DNA from: Bacteroidetes bacterium HGW-Bacteroidetes-4
GTDB lineage: Bacteria; Bacteroidota; Bacteroidia; Bacteroidales; SZUA-534
Assembly (NCBI GenBank): GCA_002840905.1
Contig: PHDD01000033.1
Coordinates: 1-37,997 of the forward strand
Length of the DNA: 37,997 nt
Direction: 5' to 3'
Shown: one piece after another, positions 8,582-17,473 of the stretch
Layout of the letters: every line of letters starts with the position of its first letter
Numbering within the stretch: the first letter of the stretch is position 1
The notes under the pieces: model-generated
What the model was told of the DNA's origin: nothing
The model's input: only the letters and a program-made list of their open reading frames with translations
Database searches by the model: none
Made by a program: the position numbers and the translations under genes

Positions 8582-9004
8582 TTAATTCAAAAAGGGCTCA
8601 ATTTCTTTCATCAGGGTACGCTTGTTTTTAAAACCAATTATACGGTGTACTTCTTTTCCTTTCTGGAAAAGCACTAAAGTTGGCAGGTTCTTAATTTTAT
8701 ATTTGCTGGCCAATTGCTGGTATTGTTCCACATTAACTTTTCCAACAGTCAGGCGGCCATTTTGCTCTTCGGCAATTTCGTTCAGCACCGGAGCCATCAT
8801 TTTACAGGGAGCACACCACGCGGCCCAGTAATCGATAAGAATGGTTCCCTGTTTCATTTGAAAACCTATGTTTTTTGGAGTTAAAATCTTAATTTGTTCG
8901 CTGTTTTTTACGTCAGGTGTATTTTTCATTTTATAATAGGAGTACACAATCATTCCTAAAAACACAACTACCAGAGCGCCAATAATTATAAAAACTATAT
9001 TCAT
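8582..9004 (-). CDS. membrane-anchored thioredoxin-like protein
   Basis: A 140-residue thiol-disulfide oxidoreductase. Residues 3-23 form a single hydrophobic anchor, and a thioredoxin fold fills residues 40-140. The active site is WCAPC (Cys64, Cys67) instead of the thioredoxin WCGPC, and the cis-proline loop is NLPTLVLF. Positive residues follow the anchor (YYKMKN) and almost none precede it. The positive-inside rule therefore places the thioredoxin domain on the cytoplasmic face; an uncleaved signal anchor with a periplasmic domain is the alternative. The partner is unknown. The gene stands alone between the exporter and the kinase/RapZ fusion gene. Confidence 0.88.
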   Translation of the reverse strand: MNIVFIIIGALVVVFLGMIVYSYYKMKNTPDVKNSEQIKILTPKNIGFQMKQGTILIDYWAAWCAPCKMMAPVLNEIAEEQNGRLTVGKVNVEQYQQLASKYKIKNLPTLVLFQKGKEVHRIIGFKNKRTLMKEIEPFLN

Positions 9005-9043
9005 ACTATTAAATTTGAATTACTATTTTAATTGAACCGGGCG

Positions 9044-9051
9044 CAAAAGTA
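9044..9051 (-). promoter_or_regulatory. candidate -7 box for the thioredoxin gene
   Basis: TACTTTTG on the minus strand is an exact TAnnTTTG match about 40 bases before the thioredoxin start codon. No clean TTTG element is seen at the expected distance upstream. Confidence 0.35.
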
Positions 9052-9107
9052 ACCAAACATATCTAAATAATTAAATATGTTCACTTAAATTTTACCTTAC
9101 TTTTTTC

Positions 9108-10568
9108 TTAATCCTGTTCCCGATGCCAGAGTGAAACCTGAACCGAATACTTTTCGCGCAGATGAGCAGCCAGACGTTCAGCACAATAAACCGAGCGATG
9201 CTGGCCTCCTGTGCATCCAAAACTAACCATTAAGTTGGTAAAGTTACGCTCCTCGTAAGTTTCAACCGACATGTCGATAAGAGCATACACATGATTCAAA
9301 AACTCATGCATATCGCTTTCTTTGGCGAAAAAATCAATTACCGGTTTGTCTTTACCGGTAAGCAGTTTGTATTCCTCATATTTTCCCGGATTATGTATGG
9401 CACGGCAATCAAACACATATCCGCCTCCATGTCCGGTATTGTCTTCGGGTAAACCGTGTTTGTACGAAAAACTACTGACAAACACCGATAAATTTGATTT
9501 GCGGCGCTTTTGGGGAACAAATTTCAATAGTTTTTTTGAGTTGATTAATTGCTCAAATACCTGTGTAAGTACCGGAAGTTGAATGGGAAGATCAATATTT
9601 TGGAGAATCCAGGCCAGATTTTTAAGTGCGTAAGGAATACTTTGCAAAAAATGAGTCTTTTTTTCATAAAATCCACGGAAGCCATAAGCACCCATAGCCT
9701 GCATGATTCGTATGAGCACATATCCGTAATAATATTCACGGAATGTTTTCTCATCGACCGGGAGGTGATTCTTCAGATTTTCGATATAAAAACTCAGCAA
9801 TTCTTCGCGCACCTCTTGGGGAATATCGGCTTTGGCATCGTATAGCAGCGAGGCCACATCGTATTGCAATGCACCCCGGCGTCCCCCCTGGTAATCGATA
9901 AAATACACCTGATCGTTTTGCAACATGATATTTCGTGACTGAAAATCGCGGTACAAAAAGAATTCGCTCCGCTCGCTTAACAAGTAGTTTATCAGGGTAT
10001 TGAAATCGTCTTCGAGTAACTGTTCGTTAAACGGAATATCGGCCAGTTTCAGAAAATAATATTTAAAATAGCTCAAATCCCATTGCATCGACTGGCGGTC
10101 GAAACTTTCGCGCGGATAACAAATAGCATAGTCGATGTTTGGAGCTGCATCGACCTGAAAACGGGGCAATTCCGTAAGCACCTTTTTATATACTTTTAGC
10201 AATTCGTCAGGAAAATTCCCATTGGTGCGTACTTCCAACAGGTAGTTAAAAAGCGTGGTGTCACCCAAATCCTCGAGCAGGTAAACGTGTTGTTTTAAAT
10301 CGGCAAAATACACGGCAGGAACAGCAAGGCCCATCTTCGCAAACGACTTGGTAAAACCAATAAAAGCCCTGTTTTCGGCTTCGTCTTCGTTAATGGCCCC
10401 AATAACACTTGATTTATCGTTGCTGATGCGGTAATACTCACGCTTGGAACCTGAAGCCGGCAATTTATTAATTGAACCCGCTTTGGTTCCTGACCATTTT
10501 TCAAATATCTCGCTAAGCAGTTCCTGCTTTGTAATTCTTATGGCTCCTTTATCGTGGGCAATTATCAT
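9108..10568 (-). CDS. fusion of AmgK-like phosphotransferase and RapZ C-terminal domain
   Basis: A two-domain cytoplasmic protein. I start it at ATG 10568, giving 486 residues; a frame 18 residues longer has a hydrophobic, poorly supported lead. The N-terminal 340 or so residues resemble the APH/choline-kinase fold of AmgK-type sugar 1-kinases. They have SGSKREYYRI as nucleotide loop, LLEDLGDTTL, a catalytic loop FLYRDFQSRNIM and a metal-binding FIDYQGGRRGALQYDVASLL. The last about 127 residues are a RapZ C-terminal domain, with SSFSYKHGLP, YVFDCRAI.NP, LTGKD and the signature GCTGGQHRSVY. In Proteobacteria this domain senses glucosamine-6-phosphate and binds small RNAs, while AmgK works in cell-wall sugar recycling. 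The basic tail that follows HR in E. coli RapZ is replaced by EQD here. The function of the fusion is inferred to concern amino-sugar metabolism. Confidence 0.8.
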   Translation of the reverse strand: MIIAHDKGAIRITKQELLSEIFEKWSGTKAGSINKLPASGSKREYYRISNDKSSVIGAINEDEAENRAFIGFTKSFAKMGLAVPAVYFADLKQHVYLLEDLGDTTLFNYLLEVRTNGNFPDELLKVYKKVLTELPRFQVDAAPNIDYAICYPRESFDRQSMQWDLSYFKYYFLKLADIPFNEQLLEDDFNTLINYLLSERSEFFLYRDFQSRNIMLQNDQVYFIDYQGGRRGALQYDVASLLYDAKADIPQEVREELLSFYIENLKNHLPVDEKTFREYYYGYVLIRIMQAMGAYGFRGFYEKKTHFLQSIPYALKNLAWILQNIDLPIQLPVLTQVFEQLINSKKLLKFVPQKRRKSNLSVFVSSFSYKHGLPEDNTGHGGGYVFDCRAIHNPGKYEEYKLLTGKDKPVIDFFAKESDMHEFLNHVYALIDMSVETYEERNFTNLMVSFGCTGGQHRSVYCAERLAAHLREKYSVQVSLWHREQD

Positions 10569-10758
10569 TTTATTTGGATAGTTTAATTTGTAAAGTTGGC
10601 AAATTAATAAAATATCCTGCAAAGAACCGTTTTTTTTTAGTGAATAACCATTTAAGTCAGCTGGTTAAAATTACAGATGCCCAATGCTAAAAACTTCCTT
10701 TTAAAAGTGCTGCGAAAATCCTATCTTTAGACCACTAATTATTGTAAACTGAGCCTTG

Positions 10759-13700
10759 ATGTTTAACCTAAGATTCATCCTTTGGATGTGTTTATTGGCG
10801 ATGATAAGCCAAGTAGCCAAAGGGCAGAAGCAGGATTTTGTTTTTGAACAAATTACCAACGAGAGCGGGCGGAGCCTGGGTTTTATTACCGGTATAAGCC
10901 AGGACACCAACGGATTTATGTGGTTTGCCACCCGCAGTGGATTGTACCGCTACAACGGTTACTCATACAAACTTTTTAAACACAAAAAAAACGACCGTAC
11001 TTCGCTTCCTTTTAACGATATTGCCTGTTTGTACTACGACAAACAGCACCATCTATGGATGCGGCATTACGAACAATTGTCGGTATTTAAAGATGAAAAA
11101 CGCGTATTTGATTTCGATTCCGTAATAAACCGCGATTACGATATCGAAGTTAAAATAGTACAAGACCATAAAGGAAATTACTGGATAGGGCCTACCGGCG
11201 AGGGGCTGCTGCGCTATAATCCGGAACAAAAGCAGGTAACTTCATACTCCCGTCCGCCTCAGACTTACACAATAAAGGCCTGGCAATATTTCGATTCGCT
11301 GCTGGTGAACCAAAACGGTTTGGCCGAAATTACAAATCCGGCCAACAATACCGACACAACAATAAACTTTACCGTTGACCATGCTGGGTATTTTTTAATT
11401 GCATCGAGCGGTGAAATTGATGACTACGGAACCTATGATTTTGGTTCACTAAGCCAAAAGGGGGAAACCATCTGGACTTTGACAAAATCTGAAAGCATGT
11501 GGTCGGGGGGTGAAGAAAAAAACAGGTTTCAGATTAAACCGGTATTTCTCGAAAAAGGAAACTACCAGCTCAGCTACCAATCGGATATTACCCACAGTTG
11601 TCAGAACTGGGATGGGAAAGGGCCTGATAAAATTGTTTTTTGTGGAATAAAAGTGCTTCCCATTGCTGAAAATAATAAAAATTACATTGCCAATAACCTG
11701 CTAAAACCTTATAAAGATTCGCTGTTTATTGAATCGAATCAAATTAAAGATTTGTTAATTGATAAACAGGGAAGTTTTTGGTTTTTAAGCAACAAAGGCC
11801 TCGAAAAATACAATTACAGAAAACAAGCTTTTGAATTTTTCCCCATTAATTTCGAAGAACTTTTAGGAACCCCGGTCGATAAGGAATACCTGAGGCTTTT
11901 TCAGGATAAAGAAGGCATATTCTGGATTGGGTCCATGTATGGATTGATAAAATATGATCACCTCTGGTCGAAATTCGTGGTTTTTCAAAACACCCCTCAA
12001 AAAAAAGTACTTACCAGCAACATTATTTACTCCGTTTTCGAAGACAATCAACAGAACATCTGGATTGGAACCGATGAGGGCATCAACATCTATAACAAAG
12101 AGCAAAATACCCTGGAACAGGTTAAGGCCGACATTCATAACCGGCTTTACAACAACCGGATTATCCAGATTTTTGAAGACAGTGGAGAAAATATATGGGT
12201 AGCCACTACCGAAGGCTTAAACCGCCTGATTAAAAGTCCGTTTCGCTTTACCAATTTGGGCATAAACTCCGACATTACTTATCCGGTAAGTTACGACGAA
12301 GCAGCAAATATCTGGTTTGCCATTGACAATTACATTGCAAAATATTCGCGAAACCTAACCACAAAAACCGAATACAAGCTGCCCAATAAAATTTTTAGTA
12401 ACGATGAATTCACCGGAGAGTCCAATTATTTTATCAACGATATGGTACGCACCACCGATAAGAATATCTGGCTGGCTACCGACAATAAAATTAGTCGTTA
12501 CAACCTGGCCGGGCAAAAAATCGATTTTGTTAAAGAAACCGGTGCACTTATTGTTGGTAATGACAGCTTGAAAAATATTGTTCGAAAACTCATAGCCGGC
12601 AAAGCAAATAAACTTTATGCTTTCTGCCCAAATGGGGTTTACATCATCAACCATAGCGACTTAAACATTGAATCGTTTTACCCTTTTCAACAAAAGTATG
12701 ATTTTATCGATGAGGTGGATTTAAATTTTTTCTCTTCGGCAATAAGCGACAAACAGGGAAATATATGGATTCGTACGGTTAAAGGGATTTACCGGCTTAA
12801 TTCCACAAAAGGCAGGCTGGAAATGGTATTTGAATATCCGGCTGAATTCCAGGACGGTCCTTTAAGCAAGGGTTTTATGGACCTTGATCCGTCTGGTAAT
12901 CTTTGGTTTGCTACCCTGCCCTACTTACATAAGATAAACGGCGAATCGCTTGAGCATCAGTCGTGGGAATGTCCCTATGAACATGATTGGGGCATGGCAC
13001 ATCTGAAAATTGGTAAAAAAAGCATCTGGATATACGGCACCAACGGACTCTATGGATTTAATAAAGAATTGGAGGATTTTTCATACTACTCCATCGAAAA
13101 TGGCTTTATCGACAACAATATAAATGGGATTCATGAAGATGAACAAGGACAGGTTTGGCTCACTACCGGAAAAGGTTTGATAAAACTTGATTTGGAAGAA
13201 GAGCAGGCAAAAAACTATTTTACGGCCTCCGATTTTTCGCAACACATCTTTCTTGGAAACCGACCATCATTTAGTTCGCCAACAAACGAGCTGATGTTGT
13301 TTACCAGTCGTGGTTTTGTTTCATTTTATCCCGACAGCATCAACCGGAACGTACCCAAACTGGTGGTCGATAAATTCACCATTCGTGGAAAAGAATACCC
13401 ACTCGACAGCCTGATTTATTATAAAAATTCCATTCAGTTAAAATACAATCAAAACTTTATTGCTTTTGAATTTGCTGTTCTCGATTACACCGAACCAGCT
13501 GCCAACAAATACAAATACCGGCTCGAAGGGCTCGACGAAGAATGGATTTTAACCGATGCCAACAACCGCAGGGCAACTTATTCTGGTATTCCTCCGGGAA
13601 AGTACACCTTTCACGTAATAGGTTCAAACAACGATAAAACGTGGAACAACGAAGGAGTAAAAATCCAGGTGAATATTTCGCCACCCTGGTACAAAACCAT

Positions 13701-14640
13701 ATTGGCTTACATTATTTATGCCTTGCTAATAGCTTCAGGAATCTGGTTGTTTATTGTTATTCGTGAGCGCAAATTAATTGAAGAGAAGCGTATTCTGGAA
13801 AAAAAAGTACGCGAACGAACCGCCGAAATTGAAGCACAAAAAGAAGAACTGGCCACGCAGAATGAAAAAATTAATGAGCAACACAAAAATATTACCGACA
13901 GTATTCAATACGCCAAACGAATTCAATCGGCCATATTACCTCCTATTGAGCAAATTGCCGAAGTGGTTGATGAGTTTTTTGTGCTCTACCGTCCACGCGA
14001 TATTGTAAGTGGTGATTATTACTGGGCAACCCGTCGTAATAACACAACCATAATTGTTGCAGCCGACTGCACCGGACATGGTGTTCCGGGTGCTTTTATG
14101 AGCATGTTGGGTATAGCATTTTTAAACGAAATTGTTAATAAAGAAGGTATTTGCCAACCCAACGCCATTCTCGACAGGCTTCGCGAACAGGTAATAAAAC
14201 AACTACACCAAACCGGAAAAGAAGGCGAATCGAAAGACGGGATGGATGTATCGCTTTATGTTATCGACCATAAAAACATGAAATTGCGCTTTTCAGGTGC
14301 TTACAACCCGTTATATATTATACGTAACAGCGAATTGGAAACATTAAAAGCCGATAGGATGCCTATTGGATACCACATAAAAAAAGATGCCCCCTTCGAA
14401 ATGCGAGAATTTGACTTGCAAAAAGGCGATTGCCTGTATAATTCATCCGATGGTTATCCCGACCAGTTTGGAGGTGAAGATGGCCGTAAATTCATGTCGA
14501 AAAATTTCAAGGAACTTCTTATAAGTATTCATCAAAAGCCTATGGCCGAACAACGTGAAATTCTGGATAAAACCTTTGACGATTGGCGCGGCTCCATTGA
14601 GCAAATTGACGATGTAATTGTAATTGGCGTACGCATTTAA
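10759..14640 (+). CDS. beta-propeller/Y_Y_Y membrane sensor with SpoIIE-type PP2C phosphatase output
   Basis: A 1293-residue sensor. I use ATG 10759; a TTG three bases earlier is unlikely. A signal peptide ends near AKGQ. Two-component-type propeller repeats follow (patterns like GFMWFATRSGLYRYN, QNIWIGTDEGINIYN, GNIWIRTVKGIYRLN), interrupted at about residues 160-300 by a non-propeller insertion. Next come a Y_Y_Y domain (about 890-975), one transmembrane helix (977-1000), a coiled coil (ERTAEIEAQKEELATQNEK) and a PP2C/SpoIIE phosphatase domain. The last has metal-binding acidic motifs GDYYWA, AADCTGHGVPGAFMSMLG and SSDGYPDQFGG. No kinase or HTH is present. Phosphatases of this class usually dephosphorylate STAS anti-anti-sigma proteins, so the output is probably a partner-switching cascade encoded elsewhere. 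A near -7 box (TATCTTTA, 10722) lies upstream. Confidence 0.88.
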   Translation: MFNLRFILWMCLLAMISQVAKGQKQDFVFEQITNESGRSLGFITGISQDTNGFMWFATRSGLYRYNGYSYKLFKHKKNDRTSLPFNDIACLYYDKQHHLWMRHYEQLSVFKDEKRVFDFDSVINRDYDIEVKIVQDHKGNYWIGPTGEGLLRYNPEQKQVTSYSRPPQTYTIKAWQYFDSLLVNQNGLAEITNPANNTDTTINFTVDHAGYFLIASSGEIDDYGTYDFGSLSQKGETIWTLTKSESMWSGGEEKNRFQIKPVFLEKGNYQLSYQSDITHSCQNWDGKGPDKIVFCGIKVLPIAENNKNYIANNLLKPYKDSLFIESNQIKDLLIDKQGSFWFLSNKGLEKYNYRKQAFEFFPINFEELLGTPVDKEYLRLFQDKEGIFWIGSMYGLIKYDHLWSKFVVFQNTPQKKVLTSNIIYSVFEDNQQNIWIGTDEGINIYNKEQNTLEQVKADIHNRLYNNRIIQIFEDSGENIWVATTEGLNRLIKSPFRFTNLGINSDITYPVSYDEAANIWFAIDNYIAKYSRNLTTKTEYKLPNKIFSNDEFTGESNYFINDMVRTTDKNIWLATDNKISRYNLAGQKIDFVKETGALIVGNDSLKNIVRKLIAGKANKLYAFCPNGVYIINHSDLNIESFYPFQQKYDFIDEVDLNFFSSAISDKQGNIWIRTVKGIYRLNSTKGRLEMVFEYPAEFQDGPLSKGFMDLDPSGNLWFATLPYLHKINGESLEHQSWECPYEHDWGMAHLKIGKKSIWIYGTNGLYGFNKELEDFSYYSIENGFIDNNINGIHEDEQGQVWLTTGKGLIKLDLEEEQAKNYFTASDFSQHIFLGNRPSFSSPTNELMLFTSRGFVSFYPDSINRNVPKLVVDKFTIRGKEYPLDSLIYYKNSIQLKYNQNFIAFEFAVLDYTEPAANKYKYRLEGLDEEWILTDANNRRATYSGIPPGKYTFHVIGSNNDKTWNNEGVKIQVNISPPWYKTILAYIIYALLIASGIWLFIVIRERKLIEEKRILEKKVRERTAEIEAQKEELATQNEKINEQHKNITDSIQYAKRIQSAILPPIEQIAEVVDEFFVLYRPRDIVSGDYYWATRRNNTTIIVAADCTGHGVPGAFMSMLGIAFLNEIVNKEGICQPNAILDRLREQVIKQLHQTGKEGESKDGMDVSLYVIDHKNMKLRFSGAYNPLYIIRNSELETLKADRMPIGYHIKKDAPFEMREFDLQKGDCLYNSSDGYPDQFGGEDGRKFMSKNFKELLISIHQKPMAEQREILDKTFDDWRGSIEQIDDVIVIGVRI

Positions 14641-14653
14641 AATCAATTAGAAA

Positions 14654-14696
14654 ATATAAAAGCCTGCAACCCGATATTGGGTGCAGGCTTTTATAT
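14654..14696. terminator. strong bidirectional terminator
   Basis: ATATAAAAGCCTGCAACCC (14654-14672) pairs with GGGTGCAGGCTTTTATAT (14679-14696) with one bulged A and a six-base loop. It has an A-run before and a T-run after the stem. It ends both the sensor/phosphatase gene and the convergent subtilase gene. Confidence 0.88.
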
Positions 14697-14712
14697 TTAG
14701 TATTTAATTGCT

Positions 14713-16215
14713 TTATTGTACCGCTAATAGTGCATTGATGTTTCCATAACCAAAATCAGAACTTTTATTCGGATACAAACTGGCTGATTGCTTCATGCGG
14801 CTTAATACCTGATCACGGGTCCAGGTAGGATATTTGCCCCAAATTAAGGCAGCAATACCAGCAGTAAATGAGGTAGCTACCGATGAACCGCCAACATAGG
14901 TTTTAGAATTTTCGAAAAAACCCAGACAAACTGAACGACGGCTGTCATCGCCATGACGCTGCATAATAACTGTAAAATCAATTTTACTTCCTTTATGGCA
15001 AACGGCACATTCAGTATAACCCGATCCATCGGTAATACCGGTAACTGCTATGGTTTCTTCCATGCTGGCCGGGAAAATTACACCCACAAAATTGGTAAAC
15101 TCAGTTGAAGTTCCTCCGGCAGCAACAATCATTTTACCTTTTCCGTAGGCATATTTTATCGCATCAGAAATGCTTCCTACTGAAAAAATATGACCAATCG
15201 ACATTGATATTACCTTGACATCGCTGCGGTTACCGAGCTCAGTTAAAGCACGGGCCACGCCCCGCTGCTCATGATAACCGTCGAGAACCACATTTTTGGT
15301 TGCCCTGTAACTTACCAGGTTGCAATTGTAAGCTACGCCTACTGGCAAATAATTATCGTTACGCGGACTGGCAATAGTTGCTGCCATAAGACTTCCGTGG
15401 GCACATTTGTCCCAAACACCATCGGTTGTGGTTACCCATGGCCAGAAGGAATCAACATAAACACCGTATTTATAGATGGAACGTCCATTGGAATAACCAT
15501 CGTTAAAATTCGAGCCCCACATTGATTGATCCTGGGAAACCCCGGTATCAATAAGGCCAACGGTTATTCCTGAACCAGTACTGTACGACCAGGCCTGGGT
15601 AATATTGTGCTTATCGTAAGTCCACGATACCAGACAATTGGGAGCAATGGTACGATAATCGTAACTATTAACTGCTACGGGTGTGTTGTCGCAACCCGAC
15701 GAGCTTTTTAAAGTGGGTTCGTAAGCAAAAAAACGATACCCGGCAGGTTCAAGATAACGAATATTTGGCATAGCCCGCAAGGCTGTTAAGGTTTCTATAT
15801 TTCCAACCCACACGTCCACAAAATTTAATACAGCATCGTCGTAAACCACCACATCGGTACCCGATTTCAGACGTAATCCGCTTTCCTCTTCAAGGCTGCG
15901 TACCACATCAAGAATGTCTTGTTTTTGTGTCAACAGTGCGGTACTTTTGTGTTGTGAATAAGCTGTTGAACCATAGCCAATGGTTAAAATACTGTCGCCA
16001 CGCATTAGCGCACTCCACAATACAAAATCGTCGGCATCGCTCCAGGTAAATGTACCAGTTTGCTGTAAAACACCATGAATGTAAGCGTTAATTTCAGAAC
16101 CGGTAAGCGGTTCTAACTCAAGTTGGTTTTGAGGGATTTGTTGAAAATCATCATTTTCGGCACAGGCTGCCATTACCACGATAATGAACAGCACAAGGGC
16201 TCGGCGTAATTTCAT
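14713..16215 (-). CDS. S8 subtilisin-family lipoprotein protease
   Basis: A 500-residue predicted lipoprotein (lipobox MAAC, Cys18) with an I9-like propeptide region ending in LRAMPNIRYLEP (about 60-160) and a subtilase domain. The triad is visible: Asp223 in GLIDTGV, His273 in CAHGSLMAATIAS and Ser445 in VGGSSVATSF. Two points are unusual. The canonical GTSMATP reads GSSVATS, and the oxyanion-hole Asn, normally in AAGN, appears to be Gly368 (VAAGGTS). Several cysteines, including a CAVC pair (403-406), suggest disulfides or a metal site in the mature domain. It is probably a membrane-tethered envelope protease of reduced or special activity. The gene stands alone after a shared terminator and does not look linked to hydE. 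Confidence 0.85.
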   Translation of the reverse strand: MKLRRALVLFIIVVMAACAENDDFQQIPQNQLELEPLTGSEINAYIHGVLQQTGTFTWSDADDFVLWSALMRGDSILTIGYGSTAYSQHKSTALLTQKQDILDVVRSLEEESGLRLKSGTDVVVYDDAVLNFVDVWVGNIETLTALRAMPNIRYLEPAGYRFFAYEPTLKSSSGCDNTPVAVNSYDYRTIAPNCLVSWTYDKHNITQAWSYSTGSGITVGLIDTGVSQDQSMWGSNFNDGYSNGRSIYKYGVYVDSFWPWVTTTDGVWDKCAHGSLMAATIASPRNDNYLPVGVAYNCNLVSYRATKNVVLDGYHEQRGVARALTELGNRSDVKVISMSIGHIFSVGSISDAIKYAYGKGKMIVAAGGTSTEFTNFVGVIFPASMEETIAVTGITDGSGYTECAVCHKGSKIDFTVIMQRHGDDSRRSVCLGFFENSKTYVGGSSVATSFTAGIAALIWGKYPTWTRDQVLSRMKQSASLYPNKSSDFGYGNINALLAVQ

Positions 16216-16324
16216 AATGAATAAATAATTTGGTTAAACATTGTTTGTTTGTTGTAAGCAAATTACAAAATATTAGAACATTATGCACTCCTTGTAGCAT
16301 TATTATCAAAAAAGGTGGGGTAAA

Positions 16325-17422
16325 TTATTCGTTACGCTTATAAAAATGCTGTGAATCGCCCCACTCACCATAACCGATTTCTGCATCGGCCAGTTTAATT
16401 CGCACATCGAGACATTTCACACAATCCTGCGGTTCTTCATCCACACAGGGTTTGTTTTCGTAAAGTTTATAATTGTTTCGGTAGGTTCCCGGGGTAATGT
16501 TGGGCATAATAATATTAGCCCCCACCTTAACTGCTTTTTCGCGTCCAAGCGGGTCAATAGCCTGCAAAGCCGTGGCGGCCGCAATATTTATATCGCGCAT
16601 CACAATGCGTAATGTAGCAATCATTCGCAAAGCCAGTTTAAAACGCTCGTTTAACGGTAGCAACTCGCTACGATACTGATACAATGGCGTATCGGGATGT
16701 TCAATGTATGGCCCCATGCCTACCATATCAACATCAAATTCCTTCATAAACAGTATATCATCGGCTAAATGTTCGAGGGTTTGGAAAGGTAAAGCTATCA
16801 TCACGCCTGTTCCGGTTTGATAACCAATTTTTTTAAGGGTGTACAAACAATCGAGTCGTTTTTGATAGTCGTGCGTTTCATCGTTTGGATGCAGTTTTTG
16901 GTACAACTCACGATTACTCGATTCAATTCGCAGTAAATAGCGGTGTGCCCCGGCATTGAACCATCGCTGGTAGGTTTCTTCGGTTTGTTCGCCCAACGAA
17001 ATGGTAATCCCCAATTCATCGTTAGTCATATGCTTGATTTCGCGTAAAAGCTTCTCGATTCGCCCGGTAAAAGCCGGAGAACTTATTTCACCGCTTTGCA
17101 TCACAAAAGAACCGTAACCACTTTTGTGGGCAAAATCGGCAGCTTTCAGAATCTGTTCGTCGCTCAGGTTAAAGCGGCTTACCCCGGTATTTCCCTTACG
17201 GATGCCACAGTAAAAACAATCTTTGGAGCAAATATTCGAAAATTCAACCAGTCCGCGGTAATATACTTTTTTGCCTACCTCCAGCTCTTTTATTTCCTTG
17301 GACCGGGCAAACAATAGTTTTTCATCGTTGCCCTGCGCAGCCAACAGGGTAACAATATCCTGCTTTGAGAATTCTTTCTGAGAAAGTATCGTTGTAAAAG
17401 TTTTCATTCTGGTTTTATTCAT
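16325..17422 (-). CDS. hydE: [FeFe]-hydrogenase maturase HydE (radical SAM)
   Basis: A radical SAM enzyme needed for building the H-cluster of [FeFe] hydrogenase. I start at ATG 17422; ATG 17407 is also possible and a TTG at 17434 is less likely. The radical SAM cluster motif CSKDCFYC (CxxxCxxC) lies about 65 residues in, followed by GIRKGN. Near the C-terminus, three cysteines in PCVDEEPQDCVKC have the CX7CX2C spacing of the second iron-sulfur site seen in Thermotoga HydE. This separates it from BioB, which has a similar fold, and from PylB. The length (366) is normal. It lies 51 bases after hydG on the same strand, so the two form an operon. HydF and the hydrogenase itself are not in this window. 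Confidence 0.92.
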   Translation of the reverse strand: MNKTRMKTFTTILSQKEFSKQDIVTLLAAQGNDEKLLFARSKEIKELEVGKKVYYRGLVEFSNICSKDCFYCGIRKGNTGVSRFNLSDEQILKAADFAHKSGYGSFVMQSGEISSPAFTGRIEKLLREIKHMTNDELGITISLGEQTEETYQRWFNAGAHRYLLRIESSNRELYQKLHPNDETHDYQKRLDCLYTLKKIGYQTGTGVMIALPFQTLEHLADDILFMKEFDVDMVGMGPYIEHPDTPLYQYRSELLPLNERFKLALRMIATLRIVMRDINIAAATALQAIDPLGREKAVKVGANIIMPNITPGTYRNNYKLYENKPCVDEEPQDCVKCLDVRIKLADAEIGYGEWGDSQHFYKRNE

Positions 17423-17473
17423 TGCTTTCAGCAATTAAGGTCCGGGTATTTATCGAGTAAATCTCAGAAACCG

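Noticed and set aside
16216-16324. A subtilase promoter in the 109 bases upstream of its start
   Set aside because: Only imperfect boxes (one base short or shifted) are found, without a TTTG partner at suitable spacing.
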